Below, in pieces: positions 1 to 7,825 of a stretch of 55,670 nt of DNA. The notes below the pieces were generated by a model. The model did no database searches and was not told where the DNA came from. It saw nothing but the letters and a program-made list of their open reading frames with translations. Origin of the DNA: Clostridia bacterium (GTDB lineage Bacteria > Bacillota > Clostridia > Lachnospirales > JAOARL01). The position numbers were made by a program, and so were the translations under genes. The first letter of the stretch is position 1. Each line of letters opens with the position of its first letter. Where the stretch lies: assembly GCA_025210555.1 (NCBI GenBank), contig JAOARL010000005.1, positions 1 through 55,670 of the forward strand, in the 5' to 3' direction.

Positions 1-50
1 TTGATAATATTTGATAGTAATTGTTGGTAGTTTTGTGTTATAATGTCCAT
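1..50 (-). CDS. Start of a divergent gene cut by the window edge (unknown)
   Basis: On the minus strand an AGGAGG Shine-Dalgarno (complement of 57-62) lies six bases before an ATG at 50-48, and the frame stays open to the window edge. The sixteen visible codons read MDIITQNYQQLLSNII. This is too short to assign a family. The strong ribosome site and divergent position relative to the GGDEF gene make a real gene plausible, but only the sequence left of the window can confirm it. Confidence 0.45.
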   Translation of the reverse strand, partial: MDIITQNYQQLLSNII

Positions 51-52
51 GA

Positions 53-106
53 GGAACCTCCTAGTGATTGTTTTTGTCGACTTCATTATATCGAGGTTTC
101 TTTTTT
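53..106 (+). other. Hairpin with T-tract between divergent genes
   Basis: GGAACCTC (53-60) can pair with GAGGTTTC (93-100), with one G-U pair, and six T follow at 101-106. Read on the + strand it resembles an intrinsic terminator with a long loop. Read on the minus strand the same arms could mask the ribosome site of the divergent gene. The sequence alone does not say which role is real. Confidence 0.3.
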
Positions 107-155
107 ATTGCTACAATCCCAATACTATTTTACACTATCGCTAAGCCTCTTATTT

Positions 156-184
156 TTGATTATGAGTTTTTTATATGATATATT
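156..184 (+). promoter_or_regulatory. Sigma-A-type promoter for the GGDEF gene
   Basis: TTGATT (156-161), a 17-base spacer and TATATT (179-184) precede the GGDEF start codon by about 25 bases, which is a sensible leader length. Confidence 0.5.
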
Positions 185-208
185 TAAAATAGATAAGGTG
201 GTGATTAT

Positions 209-1366
209 ATGGAAAGACACTTTAGGTTTGACAAAAATAAGAATAAACTTTTATTTCATGATAAGGAAACTGTATGTTTCTGGAAAAAAAGCTCTCTAAT
301 TAATTTGATAACACCAGGAATTAAAGCACTGGGAGAGGATTTTTATTTTATAATCACTGCATATGAATCAGCAAAAAATATCGAAGATGATTATTTTGAA
401 CATATAAAATTTAAATCAGCAAAATCATTAGATGAAAAACTTAAGCATTGGTCAGATATAGTACTTTTCGCAGGTTGGGGAGAGTTTGAAAGTTTTAAAA
501 CAGTTAATAATAATAAGTTTGAGCTTGTTGTTAAAGACCCGTGGGAACTGGATGTATATGAAGCTAAAGAAATTAAATATAATATGCCATTTTTATGTGG
601 TAAGTTAGCAGGGTTATTTAGCATAGAATTCAAAACTAATATGAGGGCTGAAGTGGTAAATATAAAAAAAGATGGTGACACTAAATTTGTAAAAATATTA
701 ATAAGTGAAACGGATAGTAATTTAAAAAAAGAGTTAGATAAAATGTATGAGGCAGATGGATTAACAAGAATTCAAAGACTTCAGATAATGAATCAATCTC
801 TAGTAGAGCTAATGAAAGAGTTGAAAGAAAAAAATGAATTGCTAGATAGGTTGAGTTCTACAGACAGTTTAACAGGTATTTATAATAGAAGAACTTTTAT
901 GAAATTGTTTAAAAAAGAATTAAGCAGGGTTAAAAGATATGATGATAAAAGTTCGCTTTTAATTTTGGATATTGATTATTTCAAAAATATAAATGATACA
1001 TATGGACATGCGGCCGGAGATAGGGCCCTCAAAAGATTTTCTAAAAAAATTAATGAAATTCTTAGAGAAGAAGATATATTTGCGAGGTTAGGCGGCGAAG
1101 AGTTTAGTATTATATTAACTAATACGCCTATAGAATATGCAAAAAATACAGCTGACAGAATAAGAAAAGAAATAGCAAAATTAAATTTGATTTCTAATAA
1201 AGTTAAGTTTAAAATGACAGTAAGTATAGGGGTTGTAGAAATAAATAAAAAAGGAACTGAAGATAGGTTGTTAGAATGTGGAGATAGGGCTTTATATTTA
1301 GCTAAATATAAAGGTAGAAATAGAGTTGAATGTGCAACAGGAATATGTAAAGTAGAAGGTGATTAG
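209..1366 (+). CDS. Diguanylate cyclase (GGDEF domain)
   Basis: This 385-residue protein has a C-terminal GGDEF domain that would make the second messenger cyclic di-GMP from two GTP. The active-site motif is GGEEF at residues 295-299. An RxxD inhibitory site (R286-D289) sits just before it, so product feedback is expected. The family's D-S-L-T-G-I-Y-N-R-R motif opens the domain near residue 220. The N-terminal 200 residues match no domain I recognise and no membrane segment is evident; a short helical stretch near 195-215 probably links the parts. The start has a GGTGGTGAT ribosome site. The next gene begins two bases after the stop, suggesting a two-gene operon. Confidence 0.93.
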   Translation: MERHFRFDKNKNKLLFHDKETVCFWKKSSLINLITPGIKALGEDFYFIITAYESAKNIEDDYFEHIKFKSAKSLDEKLKHWSDIVLFAGWGEFESFKTVNNNKFELVVKDPWELDVYEAKEIKYNMPFLCGKLAGLFSIEFKTNMRAEVVNIKKDGDTKFVKILISETDSNLKKELDKMYEADGLTRIQRLQIMNQSLVELMKELKEKNELLDRLSSTDSLTGIYNRRTFMKLFKKELSRVKRYDDKSSLLILDIDYFKNINDTYGHAAGDRALKRFSKKINEILREEDIFARLGGEEFSIILTNTPIEYAKNTADRIRKEIAKLNLISNKVKFKMTVSIGVVEINKKGTEDRLLECGDRALYLAKYKGRNRVECATGICKVEGD

Positions 1367-1367
1367 A

Positions 1368-2039
1368 GTGAATAAATTAAGATCTTTTGTAAAAAACGAG
1401 ATGGAAACATTAAAAAACAAGAGGGATTATAGAAGGTTTAGAGATAGATATAAACATACAAAAAGAGTATTAGAGTGGGCTAGAAGGATTCACGCTGTTG
1501 AGGGTGGAGACTTTACTGTTATAGAAGCAGCAGTATGGTTTCATGATATAGGCTGGGAAGATGGGGTTCCTCATGCACTTGTTAGTGCAAGAATTGCTGA
1601 AGAATATTTAACTAATAATTATTTTTGCACAGAAGAAATTTGCAATGAAGAAACAAGAAATAAAATAATAAATGCTGTAAAAATGCATAGCTATAAGGAA
1701 CTTCCAGGTGATGATATGGATATTGAAACAAGAGTTTTAATAGATGCAGATAACTTAGATGAATTAGGAGCAACTCTTGTTATAATGGATTCGATAACAG
1801 ACTATATTAATCATCCAGAAGAATCAACATATAGAAATGTATATAAAAGAATTTATAAATATTATAGCAAGTTATCAGGTAAAGATAACGAATTTAAAAC
1901 AAACGAAGGACTAAGGTTATATAAGGACAGAATGGAATTTTTAAAAAGTTTTTTAGATAATTTAGAATTTGAACTAGGTCTAGATATGGAAACAGAAAAA
2001 ATGAAAATAGAAAAAGACTTTAAATCAGCTATTAATTAA
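1368..2039 (+). CDS. HD-domain phosphohydrolase
   Basis: The 223-residue product carries the metal-binding residues of the HD superfamily: H-T-K-R-V near the N-terminus, H-D in W-F-H-D-I-G-W, a downstream histidine in V-K-M-H-S-Y, and the late aspartate in A-D-N-L-D-E. It resembles the YedJ-like soluble HD hydrolases, whose substrates are mostly uncertain nucleotides. I chose GTG at 1368 because AAGGTGAT is well spaced before it; a GTG three codons upstream would sit inside that site. It follows the GGDEF gene directly. It lacks the GYP motif of c-di-GMP-cleaving HD domains, so a cyclic dinucleotide role is only a guess from context. Confidence 0.85.
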   Translation: MNKLRSFVKNEMETLKNKRDYRRFRDRYKHTKRVLEWARRIHAVEGGDFTVIEAAVWFHDIGWEDGVPHALVSARIAEEYLTNNYFCTEEICNEETRNKIINAVKMHSYKELPGDDMDIETRVLIDADNLDELGATLVIMDSITDYINHPEESTYRNVYKRIYKYYSKLSGKDNEFKTNEGLRLYKDRMEFLKSFLDNLEFELGLDMETEKMKIEKDFKSAIN

Positions 2040-2051
2040 GCTGATTTTTTC
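2022..2051 (+). terminator. Intrinsic terminator after the HD gene
   Basis: AAATCAGCT and AGCTGATTT form a nine-pair stem that overlaps the stop codon and runs into a T tract. Confidence 0.8.
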
Positions 2052-2054
2052 TTG

Positions 2055-2066
2055 TTAACATGTTAA
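2055..2066. promoter_or_regulatory. 12-bp perfect palindrome upstream of sdaAB
   Basis: TTAACATGTTAA lies about 35 bases before the sdaAB start, in the expected promoter zone. It could be an operator for a dimeric regulator, but such A+T-rich palindromes can arise by chance and no regulator gene is adjacent. Confidence 0.25.
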
Positions 2067-2099
2067 TATATACTAGTAATAACATAAAAGGAGTAGGAT

Positions 2100-2768
2100 A
2101 TGGAAAATTATAGTATATTTGATATTATAGGGCCCGTTATGATAGGTCCATCTAGTTCTCATACAGCTGGAGCTGCTAAAATTGGATATTTAGCTCGTAA
2201 AATATTAGATGACAAATTAAAAAAGGTAAATATAATACTTCATGGTTCATTTGCAAAAACTGGTGATGGCCATGGAACAAAAGTAGCAATATTAGCAGGG
2301 CTATTAGGAATAAATCACTATGATGAAAGATTAAAAGATGCTTATAAGATAGCTGAGGAAGAAAATATTGAATTTAGTTATTCAAATAAAAAATTGGGTG
2401 AAGTTCATCCTAATACAGTTAAAATTGAAATGGAAAGTATAAGTGGAAAAGTCTGCTCAGTAATAGGTTCATCTATTGGAGCAGGAAAGATAAAAATAAT
2501 AAATATTGATAATATATTTGTAGATTTTGATAGTGAGTATAATACATTAATTCTAAGATATAGTGAAAACAAAGAAATAATACACAATATATCAAGAGTC
2601 TTTTTCGAAAAAAATATAGAAATTGACTATATGAAAATGTATAAGGATGATGAAAATGAAAATATATTAATAATAGAAACAAGTAGTAACGTAAGTGAGA
2701 ATATAATAGAGCTAATATCAAATAATAAATTAGATAGTATAAGATATATTGAAAGATTGGAGGCATAA
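2100..2768 (+). CDS. sdaAB: L-serine dehydratase, iron-sulfur type, beta subunit
   Basis: This 222-residue protein is the regulatory beta subunit of the two-subunit, [4Fe-4S]-dependent L-serine dehydratase, which converts serine to pyruvate and ammonia in anaerobic amino-acid catabolism. The family signature I-G-P-S-S-S-H-T-A-G is at about residues 15-24, and G-S-S-I-G-A-G-K-I follows near 120. The C-terminal third looks like an ACT-type ligand-binding domain. The ribosome site AAGGAG precedes the ATG. The 3' end contains the ribosome site of sdaAA, so the two subunits are probably translationally coupled. Confidence 0.95.
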   Translation: MENYSIFDIIGPVMIGPSSSHTAGAAKIGYLARKILDDKLKKVNIILHGSFAKTGDGHGTKVAILAGLLGINHYDERLKDAYKIAEEENIEFSYSNKKLGEVHPNTVKIEMESISGKVCSVIGSSIGAGKIKIINIDNIFVDFDSEYNTLILRYSENKEIIHNISRVFFEKNIEIDYMKMYKDDENENILIIETSSNVSENIIELISNNKLDSIRYIERLEA

Positions 2769-2769
2769 A

Positions 2770-3633
2770 ATGACAATTATTAGAAGTAAAGATATATATA
2801 GTTTATGTGAAAAAAGTGACATAAAAGATGTAATGATTGCATATGAGAAGGAGTTGTCTGGAAAAACCGAAGAAGAGATACTTTCTCAAATGGAATTAAG
2901 TTTTAAAATAATGGAAGAAAGTACAAAATATTCACTTGAAAACAAAACTAGTGGTAAGATTATTGGAGGAGAGACAAAAAAACTATATAGTTATATAAAT
3001 AATAACGATACTTTATCTGATAAATCTACGTTAAGAGCTATTATGTATGGATTTTCAGTAATGGAAAAAAATGTATCTATGGGTAAAATTGTAGCATGTC
3101 CAACTGCAGGATCGTGTGGTGTATTGCCAGGTGTTTTAGTTATGCTTAAGGAAAAGTTTGATTATAGTGATGAAGAAATATTAAGAGCTATGTTTATGGC
3201 CAGTGCAATAGGAATAATAATAGGAAAGAATGCTTCCTTATCAGGGGCAGAAGGTGGTTGCCAGGCTGAAATAGGATCAGCATCAGCAATGGCTTCTGCA
3301 GCAGCAGTTGTTTTGAAAAATGGAACATTAAAACAAGCATTTGATGCAGCAGCAATATGTCTTAAAAATCTTATGGGACTAGTCTGCGATCCAGTTGCAG
3401 GTTTAGTGGAATCACCATGTCTTAAAAGAAATGCAATAGGAATATCTAATGCTTTAATATCAGCTGATATTGCCTTGGCAGGAATTGAAAGCATTATACC
3501 TTTTGATGAGGTTGTTAAAGCTATGAATTCAGTTGGAAAGAGTATGCCATGTGCGCTTAGAGAAACAGCAGAGGGTGGAATTGCAATTTCTAAAACAGGA
3601 ATTAAAATAAGTGAAAAAATCAAGGCACTATAG
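2770..3633 (+). CDS. sdaAA: L-serine dehydratase, iron-sulfur type, alpha subunit
   Basis: The catalytic alpha subunit (287 residues) partners the beta subunit encoded just upstream. The conserved cysteines expected to hold the [4Fe-4S] cluster are visible in C-P-T-A-G-S-C-G, in C-D-P-V-A-G-L-V-E-S-P-C, and in M-P-C-A-L-R-E-T. The ATG at 2770 was chosen because GGAGG (2759-2763), inside the end of sdaAB, sits six bases before it; a start seven codons earlier would lie within sdaAB without a site. Length is normal for the family. Because the cluster is oxygen-labile, the enzyme fits a strict anaerobe. Confidence 0.96.
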   Translation: MTIIRSKDIYSLCEKSDIKDVMIAYEKELSGKTEEEILSQMELSFKIMEESTKYSLENKTSGKIIGGETKKLYSYINNNDTLSDKSTLRAIMYGFSVMEKNVSMGKIVACPTAGSCGVLPGVLVMLKEKFDYSDEEILRAMFMASAIGIIIGKNASLSGAEGGCQAEIGSASAMASAAAVVLKNGTLKQAFDAAAICLKNLMGLVCDPVAGLVESPCLKRNAIGISNALISADIALAGIESIIPFDEVVKAMNSVGKSMPCALRETAEGGIAISKTGIKISEKIKAL

Positions 3634-3648
3634 AGTGTCTTTTTTTGA
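3622..3648 (+). terminator. Intrinsic terminator after sdaAA
   Basis: AGGCACT and AGTGTCT form a seven-pair stem around the stop codon, followed by seven T. The converging membrane-protein gene ends inside the same stem. Confidence 0.75.
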
Positions 3649-4233
3649 TTCAAATGTTAAATATATTGATAGATTTAGTATTGAAAACAACAAAATCAGT
3701 ATAATGTTATTAGCATTCAAAGAAGTAAAAAAATCAATAATAATTTTAAATGGATTTATAAAAATATCCCAACTATTAAATCTAAAGAATCGTCCTATAT
3801 AAATTGCTATTCCTGAAAGTAGAGATAGTATATATATGCTGATTATATTTTCATTAAATAGCGATTTAAAAGCTTTCATCAATATAAGTGACAAATATAT
3901 CCCTAATAATGATGTGAGGGCTAAGAGTGTGAAATCTAACCATATCATAGCATTAGAGTTGAACTTAAAGGACAAAATATTAGAATCATAAAAATTGTAA
4001 TTACATAAGTGTATTAAATCCGTAATAAGATAGGGAGTATTCGGATAAAATATAATAAAAATAGTTAGTAAAATTCTATCTTTTATATATTGTAAATCAT
4101 TAATGTTTATAATTATAAAATACGGAACTAGGGCTAAAAATATATTCCAAATAATGAAAATATAAGATATAGAGTTTGTTAAATATATCCTAGTAATAAC
4201 AATTAATGTTATAAGTGCTAATATTTTTTTCAT
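3628..4233 (-). CDS. DUF1361-like multi-pass membrane protein
   Basis: The 201-residue product is almost wholly hydrophobic, with about six membrane segments. F-Y-P-N-T-P-Y-L-I-T-D-L-I-H-L and I-G-R-F-F-R-F-N-S-W-D match what I remember of the DUF1361 family, whose function is unknown. I took the ATG at 4233 because GGAG lies before it; an upstream in-frame start at 4275 has no good site. The gene converges with sdaAA and the two overlap by six bases. It is divergent from the YjbQ gene. Confidence 0.7.
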   Translation of the reverse strand: MKKILALITLIVITRIYLTNSISYIFIIWNIFLALVPYFIIININDLQYIKDRILLTIFIIFYPNTPYLITDLIHLCNYNFYDSNILSFKFNSNAMIWLDFTLLALTSLLGIYLSLILMKAFKSLFNENIISIYILSLLSGIAIYIGRFFRFNSWDIFINPFKIIIDFFTSLNANNIILILLFSILNLSIYLTFESKKDTL

Positions 4234-4300
4234 TTTAAGTCTCCTTTTTCTTATTAGTATAGTATATTTTAGCATATATTGTGGTTACAAAAAGATGAAT

Positions 4301-4331
4301 TTGAAATTTATACAATATTGTGTGTACAATA
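4301..4331 (+). promoter_or_regulatory. Promoter with operator-like inverted repeat
   Basis: TTGAAA (4301-4306), an 18-base spacer and TACAAT (4325-4330) precede the YjbQ gene. TATTGT and ACAATA (4316-4331, four-base gap) form an inverted repeat over the spacer and -10 box, which is where a repressor would bind. No regulator is encoded next to it. Confidence 0.4.
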
Positions 4332-4351
4332 TATAAAAGGGAGTGATAGAA

Positions 4352-4747
4352 ATGATTTATGATTTTAGTATTCATTCAGGATATCAAATGGAGTTTATTG
4401 ACATTACTAACAAAATAAGGGATCAGATAAAAAAGAGTGGAATACGTGAAGGATTATGTACAGTTTTTGTTCCGCATACTACATGTGGTGTGACAATAAA
4501 TCAAAATGCAAATCCAGATATAAAGACTGATTTTATAAAAACACTTGAGCATTTAGTTCCTAATGAAGAATTATACAAAGCATTTGAGGTTTCATCACCA
4601 CCAAACATAAAAGCAGCACTAATGGGATTTGATCAAACTCTTATAATAAGAGAGGGCGAATTAGTTTTAGGTAATTGGCAAGGGATATTTTTAACAGAAT
4701 TTGACGGGCCACAGATACGAAATATAATGGTTAAAATATTATCATAA
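4352..4747 (+). CDS. YjbQ family protein (UPF0047)
   Basis: This 131-residue protein matches the widespread YjbQ/UPF0047 family throughout. Conserved pieces are V-P-H-T-T-C-G-V-T-I-N-Q-N with its histidine and cysteine, and the C-terminal L-G-N-W-Q-G-I-F-L-T-E-F-D-G-P. Family members have weak thiamin-phosphate-synthase-like activity reported, but the physiological role is unsettled. The ATG at 4352 is eight bases after GGGAG; a GTG three codons upstream would overlap that site. It is transcribed alone and ends at a shared bidirectional terminator. Confidence 0.88.
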   Translation: MIYDFSIHSGYQMEFIDITNKIRDQIKKSGIREGLCTVFVPHTTCGVTINQNANPDIKTDFIKTLEHLVPNEELYKAFEVSSPPNIKAALMGFDQTLIIREGELVLGNWQGIFLTEFDGPQIRNIMVKILS

Positions 4748-4749
4748 AA

Positions 4750-4780
4750 AAAGAACTCATTTGAGTTCTTAATTTTTTTT
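4750..4780. terminator. Bidirectional terminator
   Basis: AAGAACTCATTTGAGTTCTT is a perfect palindrome with A-rich and T-rich flanks. It serves the YjbQ gene and the converging coiled-coil gene, whose stop lies at its edge. Confidence 0.85.
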
Positions 4781-5089
4781 CATTGATAATTCTAAAATGT
4801 TTTTTTCATTATGATTTACCTTAAAAGATAAATTAGTTAAGTTTCCTGAAATAGTGTCTACTTTAGTAGATAAATCATTTAATAGTCCATGTGTCATTCC
4901 GTTAGCATCAAATAAGACTCTAACTTTATTATTAAGTGAATGTTCAACTTCTGATGTTAATTGATTTAATGCTATATTTACGTCACTCACATCAGTTTTG
5001 ATTGAATCAATTGATTGTGTTACATCTGTTTTAAAAGCAGTAAATTCATTGTACATTTTCTCTATAAGAGCATAAGTTTTTTCTTCCAT
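4769..5089 (-). CDS. Small coiled-coil protein, unknown function
   Basis: The 106-residue product is hydrophilic, has no cysteine and no membrane segment, and shows heptad-like spacing of Ile, Leu and Val over most of its length (for example T-Q-S-I-D-S-I-K-T-D-V-S-D-V). It is likely a long helix that oligomerises. I recognise no family. The start has a GGAG ribosome site. It converges on the YjbQ gene and is divergent from the mscS gene, so it is a single-gene unit. Confidence 0.7.
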   Translation of the reverse strand: MEEKTYALIEKMYNEFTAFKTDVTQSIDSIKTDVSDVNIALNQLTSEVEHSLNNKVRVLFDANGMTHGLLNDLSTKVDTISGNLTNLSFKVNHNEKNILELSMKKN

Positions 5090-5199
5090 ACACGAACTCC
5101 TTATAATTTAAGTTTTAATAATTATATCATATAGAAAATAGTTTTAATAGACAAATTTAACAAATTAAATTATACTTTTATAAAAAGGAGGGGGTATCC

Positions 5200-6273
5200 G
5201 TGAATATATTAGGATATGATGTTTTAGATTTTTTTCAAAGTATTTTTTGGAACAATTTAGAAGCATTTAAATTAATAGGAGCAGTAATACTTTTATACAT
5301 TTTAAAAAGACCTATAGTAGCAATCAAATTTAAAGTCTTTAGTAAGATGGCAAGTAAGACAAAGACAGATTTGGATGATAGATTTTTTAAAGCTATAAGA
5401 AAACCAACGGAACTTTTAGTTTTTGTTATATTAGTTTATGTAATATTAAGTTTTTTTGAAATAAGCCCAGAAATTAAGGGAATACTAATTAAAGCTTTAA
5501 ATACATTAGGAATGTATTCAGTAGTATGGGGAGCATATAAGCTAACAGATGTTGTAACAGATATACTTAGTTTTAGTTTAAATAAAACTAATATGGTAGC
5601 TAATAACATGTTAGTTCCATTTTTTAGAAATGTATATAGAGTGCTAGTATTAGTACTAGGAACGCTTATGATTATTAATGAATGGCAAGATGTTGGATTT
5701 ATACTTACTGGTCTTGGTCTTGGGGGATTAGCTTTTGCATTAGCCGCACAAGATACAGCTTCAAACTTATTTGGTAGTGTTATGATTATACTTAGCAAGC
5801 CTTTTGAAATAGGAGATTTTATTAGAACTTCAAATGCAGAAGGTATTGTTGAAGAAATTGGATTTAGAAGTACTTCAATAAGAACTTTAGATAGAGGTCT
5901 TATAGTTGTCCCAAACTCACTTATGAATAATATTCCAATAACTAATTGGTCTAAGAGAGAAAAAAGAAGAGCTAGATATACTTTAGGTTTTACATATGAC
6001 TCTACAAAAGAGCAAATAATGAAATTTAAGCATAAGTTAATTGAATTGTTAAAAGAAGATGATAGAATTCATGATGAAGGAATAGTTGTTAACTTTACAG
6101 AGTTCAATTCTAGTTCATTAGATGTTTTAGTTCAGTTCTTTACCAAAACTACTGACTACAATGAATATTTAATAGTTAATGAAAATATAAATATTGAAAT
6201 AATGAAACTTGTAGAAGAACTTGAATTATCTATGGCTTTTCCAACTCAAAGTATATATATAGAAAAAGAATAG
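5200..6273 (+). CDS. MscS-family mechanosensitive channel
   Basis: The 357-residue membrane protein would release solutes on hypo-osmotic shock. It has about four or five N-terminal membrane helices, then the MscS pore helix and beta domain: L-G-L-G-G-L-A-F-A-L-A-A-Q-D-T-A-S-N is the Gly/Ala-rich pore helix, followed by I-L-S-K-P-F-E-I-G-D-F-I. The C-terminal cytoplasmic part is of normal size for the YnaI/YbdG-like branch. The GTG start is set by a strong AAGGAGGGGG site. It is flanked by a coiled-coil gene on the other strand and a strong terminator, so it is probably monocistronic. Confidence 0.94.
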   Translation: MNILGYDVLDFFQSIFWNNLEAFKLIGAVILLYILKRPIVAIKFKVFSKMASKTKTDLDDRFFKAIRKPTELLVFVILVYVILSFFEISPEIKGILIKALNTLGMYSVVWGAYKLTDVVTDILSFSLNKTNMVANNMLVPFFRNVYRVLVLVLGTLMIINEWQDVGFILTGLGLGGLAFALAAQDTASNLFGSVMIILSKPFEIGDFIRTSNAEGIVEEIGFRSTSIRTLDRGLIVVPNSLMNNIPITNWSKREKRRARYTLGFTYDSTKEQIMKFKHKLIELLKEDDRIHDEGIVVNFTEFNSSSLDVLVQFFTKTTDYNEYLIVNENINIEIMKLVEELELSMAFPTQSIYIEKE

Positions 6274-6282
6274 TTATTATAA

Positions 6283-6328
6283 AAGAAGTTAATTGTCAGA
6301 AAATATTGACACTTAACTTCTTTTTTTG
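6283..6328 (+). terminator. Intrinsic terminator after the mscS-family gene
   Basis: AGAAGTTAA-TGTCA pairs with TGACA-TTAACTTCT across an eight-base loop, with one internal mismatch, and ends in seven T. Confidence 0.88.
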
Positions 6329-6365
6329 ATATATTAATTAGTATATAAACGAATAGAGGTAAGGT

Positions 6366-6752
6366 ATGAGTACAGGAGTGTTTAAAAAAGCAATGGAAAT
6401 AAGAGCTGATCTTTTGCAAATGAGAAGAAATTATGCCAATAACTTTTTGCTAAGGTTGCCGGTAGTAAAACAAATATATTGTCATAGTTACATAAAAAAA
6501 GAAAGACGATGTAAACGTTTAGAAGCAATGTCTATCCAACTTGATAAATATAGTAACTGCAAAAGGAATGCTAGTGAAACTAAACCAACAAATAATTTAT
6601 TTGATAATATGGAAATAGAAGCTCGTGCTTGGAATAAAAAGCACACGGTGGGATCAAGAGTTATTGGAATGCATGCTGATGCAATTGGAATGTTTAAAAA
6701 AGAGGAAAAAGAAGATGCACTTTTAGTTCAAAGGGAGTATGAAAAAATATAA
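6366..6752 (+). CDS. Unknown basic protein, 128 aa
   Basis: I do not recognise this protein. It is Lys/Arg-rich and predicted mostly helical, with no signal peptide or clear membrane segment. Near residues 29-36 it has L-P-V-V-K-Q-I-Y, very like V-P-V-I-K-Q-I-L in the next gene product. Three cysteines are scattered in the middle third (C39, C49 and C66 or so) without a metal-binding pattern. The next gene begins 17 bases downstream with its own GGAGG site, so the two form an operon closed by a strong terminator. Its position between mscS and ylxM does not suggest a job. Confidence 0.7.
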   Translation: MSTGVFKKAMEIRADLLQMRRNYANNFLLRLPVVKQIYCHSYIKKERRCKRLEAMSIQLDKYSNCKRNASETKPTNNLFDNMEIEARAWNKKHTVGSRVIGMHADAIGMFKKEEKEDALLVQREYEKI

Positions 6753-6769
6753 AGACGGAGGTAAAAATA

Positions 6770-7378
6770 ATGGATGGAAAATTTATAAATATAATAGAAG
6801 AATTATTAATGGAGTCTAATATGATAGAAGAAACTGTTGAAAAAAGTAAAGAAAGTTTTTTTAATAAAGTACCTGTTATTAAACAGATTCTTAAAAATTC
6901 TAGAGAAGATGCAATGTATGTGGTTGATATTTTAAGAGGCGTTGGATTTTCATTAAAGCATACAATTTTAACTTATGATGGTGCTTTAGATGATTTTCAA
7001 AATGATAATTATAATAATTTAGATGATCTTATAAAAAATAAAGAGTATGCTATGAATAATGCAAAATCTAGAATTGAAGTAGCTGCTGAAAGTGCTAAGT
7101 TAGCTGAAGAAGCAAAAGATCAAAAAAAATATTCTAAGTACAGAAGTTGTTTAGGTGTTGCTGAAACAAGTTATGGTTATATGAATAAAATTGCAATTCC
7201 ACAGTACAATGAAGCTTTGAATGAAAGTTTAGATAATATAAAATTAACATATGAATTAAGCAGAGAGGAAACATTAGATAAACAAGGTATATTAAGAGAT
7301 GATGAAGGTACAGTAATAACATTTAATAAAGATGTTCAGCAGATGTCAACTTTAAAACAATTAAATGAGGATGATTAA
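6770..7378 (+). CDS. Unknown helical protein, 202 aa
   Basis: This acidic, mostly helical protein has no recognised domain. Residues 30-40 carry F-F-N-K-V-P-V-I-K-Q-I, matching the motif of the preceding gene product. A long Ala/Lys/Glu-rich helix follows around 95-145 and probably forms a coiled coil. There is no signal peptide and no membrane segment. Start, ribosome site (GGAGG) and downstream terminator are all good, so the gene is real. The pair may encode partners of one complex; that is inference from the common motif and tight spacing. Confidence 0.75.
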   Translation: MDGKFINIIEELLMESNMIEETVEKSKESFFNKVPVIKQILKNSREDAMYVVDILRGVGFSLKHTILTYDGALDDFQNDNYNNLDDLIKNKEYAMNNAKSRIEVAAESAKLAEEAKDQKKYSKYRSCLGVAETSYGYMNKIAIPQYNEALNESLDNIKLTYELSREETLDKQGILRDDEGTVITFNKDVQQMSTLKQLNEDD

Positions 7379-7382
7379 ATAT

Positions 7383-7422
7383 TACAAATGTCAATGAAAA
7401 ATACTTGACATTTGTTTTTTTT
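7383..7422 (+). terminator. Terminator that contains the next promoter's -35 box
   Basis: ACAAATGTCA pairs with TTGACATTTGT and runs into nine T. The right arm supplies the TTGACA of the ylxM promoter. Confidence 0.88.
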
Positions 7423-7433
7423 ATTTGTATAAT
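7405..7433 (+). promoter_or_regulatory. Perfect consensus promoter for the ylxM-ffh operon
   Basis: TTGACA (7405-7410), a 17-base spacer and TATAAT (7428-7433) match the sigma-A consensus exactly. The first start codon lies 37 bases downstream. The -35 box is part of the upstream terminator stem. Confidence 0.85.
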
Positions 7434-7470
7434 TGCTTAGTAAAGTAAAAATACTTAACAGAGGTGTCGT

Positions 7471-7815
7471 ATGAAGAATGTGTTAGAAAAAGCTTTAATG
7501 TTTGATTTTTACGGGGAGCTTTTAACTGAAAAACAAAAAGAAATATATGAATTATATTACTTGAATGATTATTCACTAACAGAGATAGCTGATGATTATG
7601 GGACAACAAGACAAGCTGTAAGTGATTTGCTTAAAAGAACTGAGAATAAACTTCAAAATTTTGAAGGGAAATTAGGATTAATTGAAAAGTTTAGTGAGCA
7701 AAAAAGACAGATTAAAGAAATACTTAATATCACTAAGGAAATTGATAATACTAATACAAAAGATGTGCATAGTAAAATTAATGATATAGAAAAGATTATT
7801 AATTCTATTATATAG
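7471..7815 (+). CDS. ylxM: YlxM-like DNA-binding protein
   Basis: YlxM proteins (p13-like family) are small helix-turn-helix proteins encoded directly before ffh in Firmicutes and thought to modulate the signal recognition particle. This 114-residue product has the sigma-70 region 4-like helix-turn-helix: Y-S-L-T-E-I-A-D-D-Y-G-T-T-R-Q-A-V-S-D at about residues 31-49. Its C-terminal 45 residues are a charged helix. Spacing to ffh is ten bases, so they are co-transcribed. Confidence 0.92.
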   Translation: MKNVLEKALMFDFYGELLTEKQKEIYELYYLNDYSLTEIADDYGTTRQAVSDLLKRTENKLQNFEGKLGLIEKFSEQKRQIKEILNITKEIDNTNTKDVHSKINDIEKIINSII

Positions 7816-7825
7816 AGGAGGGCAT

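Noticed and set aside
1368-2039. HD-GYP c-di-GMP phosphodiesterase paired with the cyclase
   Set aside because: The GYP motif is absent, so only a general HD hydrolase can be claimed.
3162-3653. Long open frame on the minus strand inside sdaAA
   Set aside because: It is the antisense of a strongly conserved gene, has no ribosome site and its translation resembles no protein.
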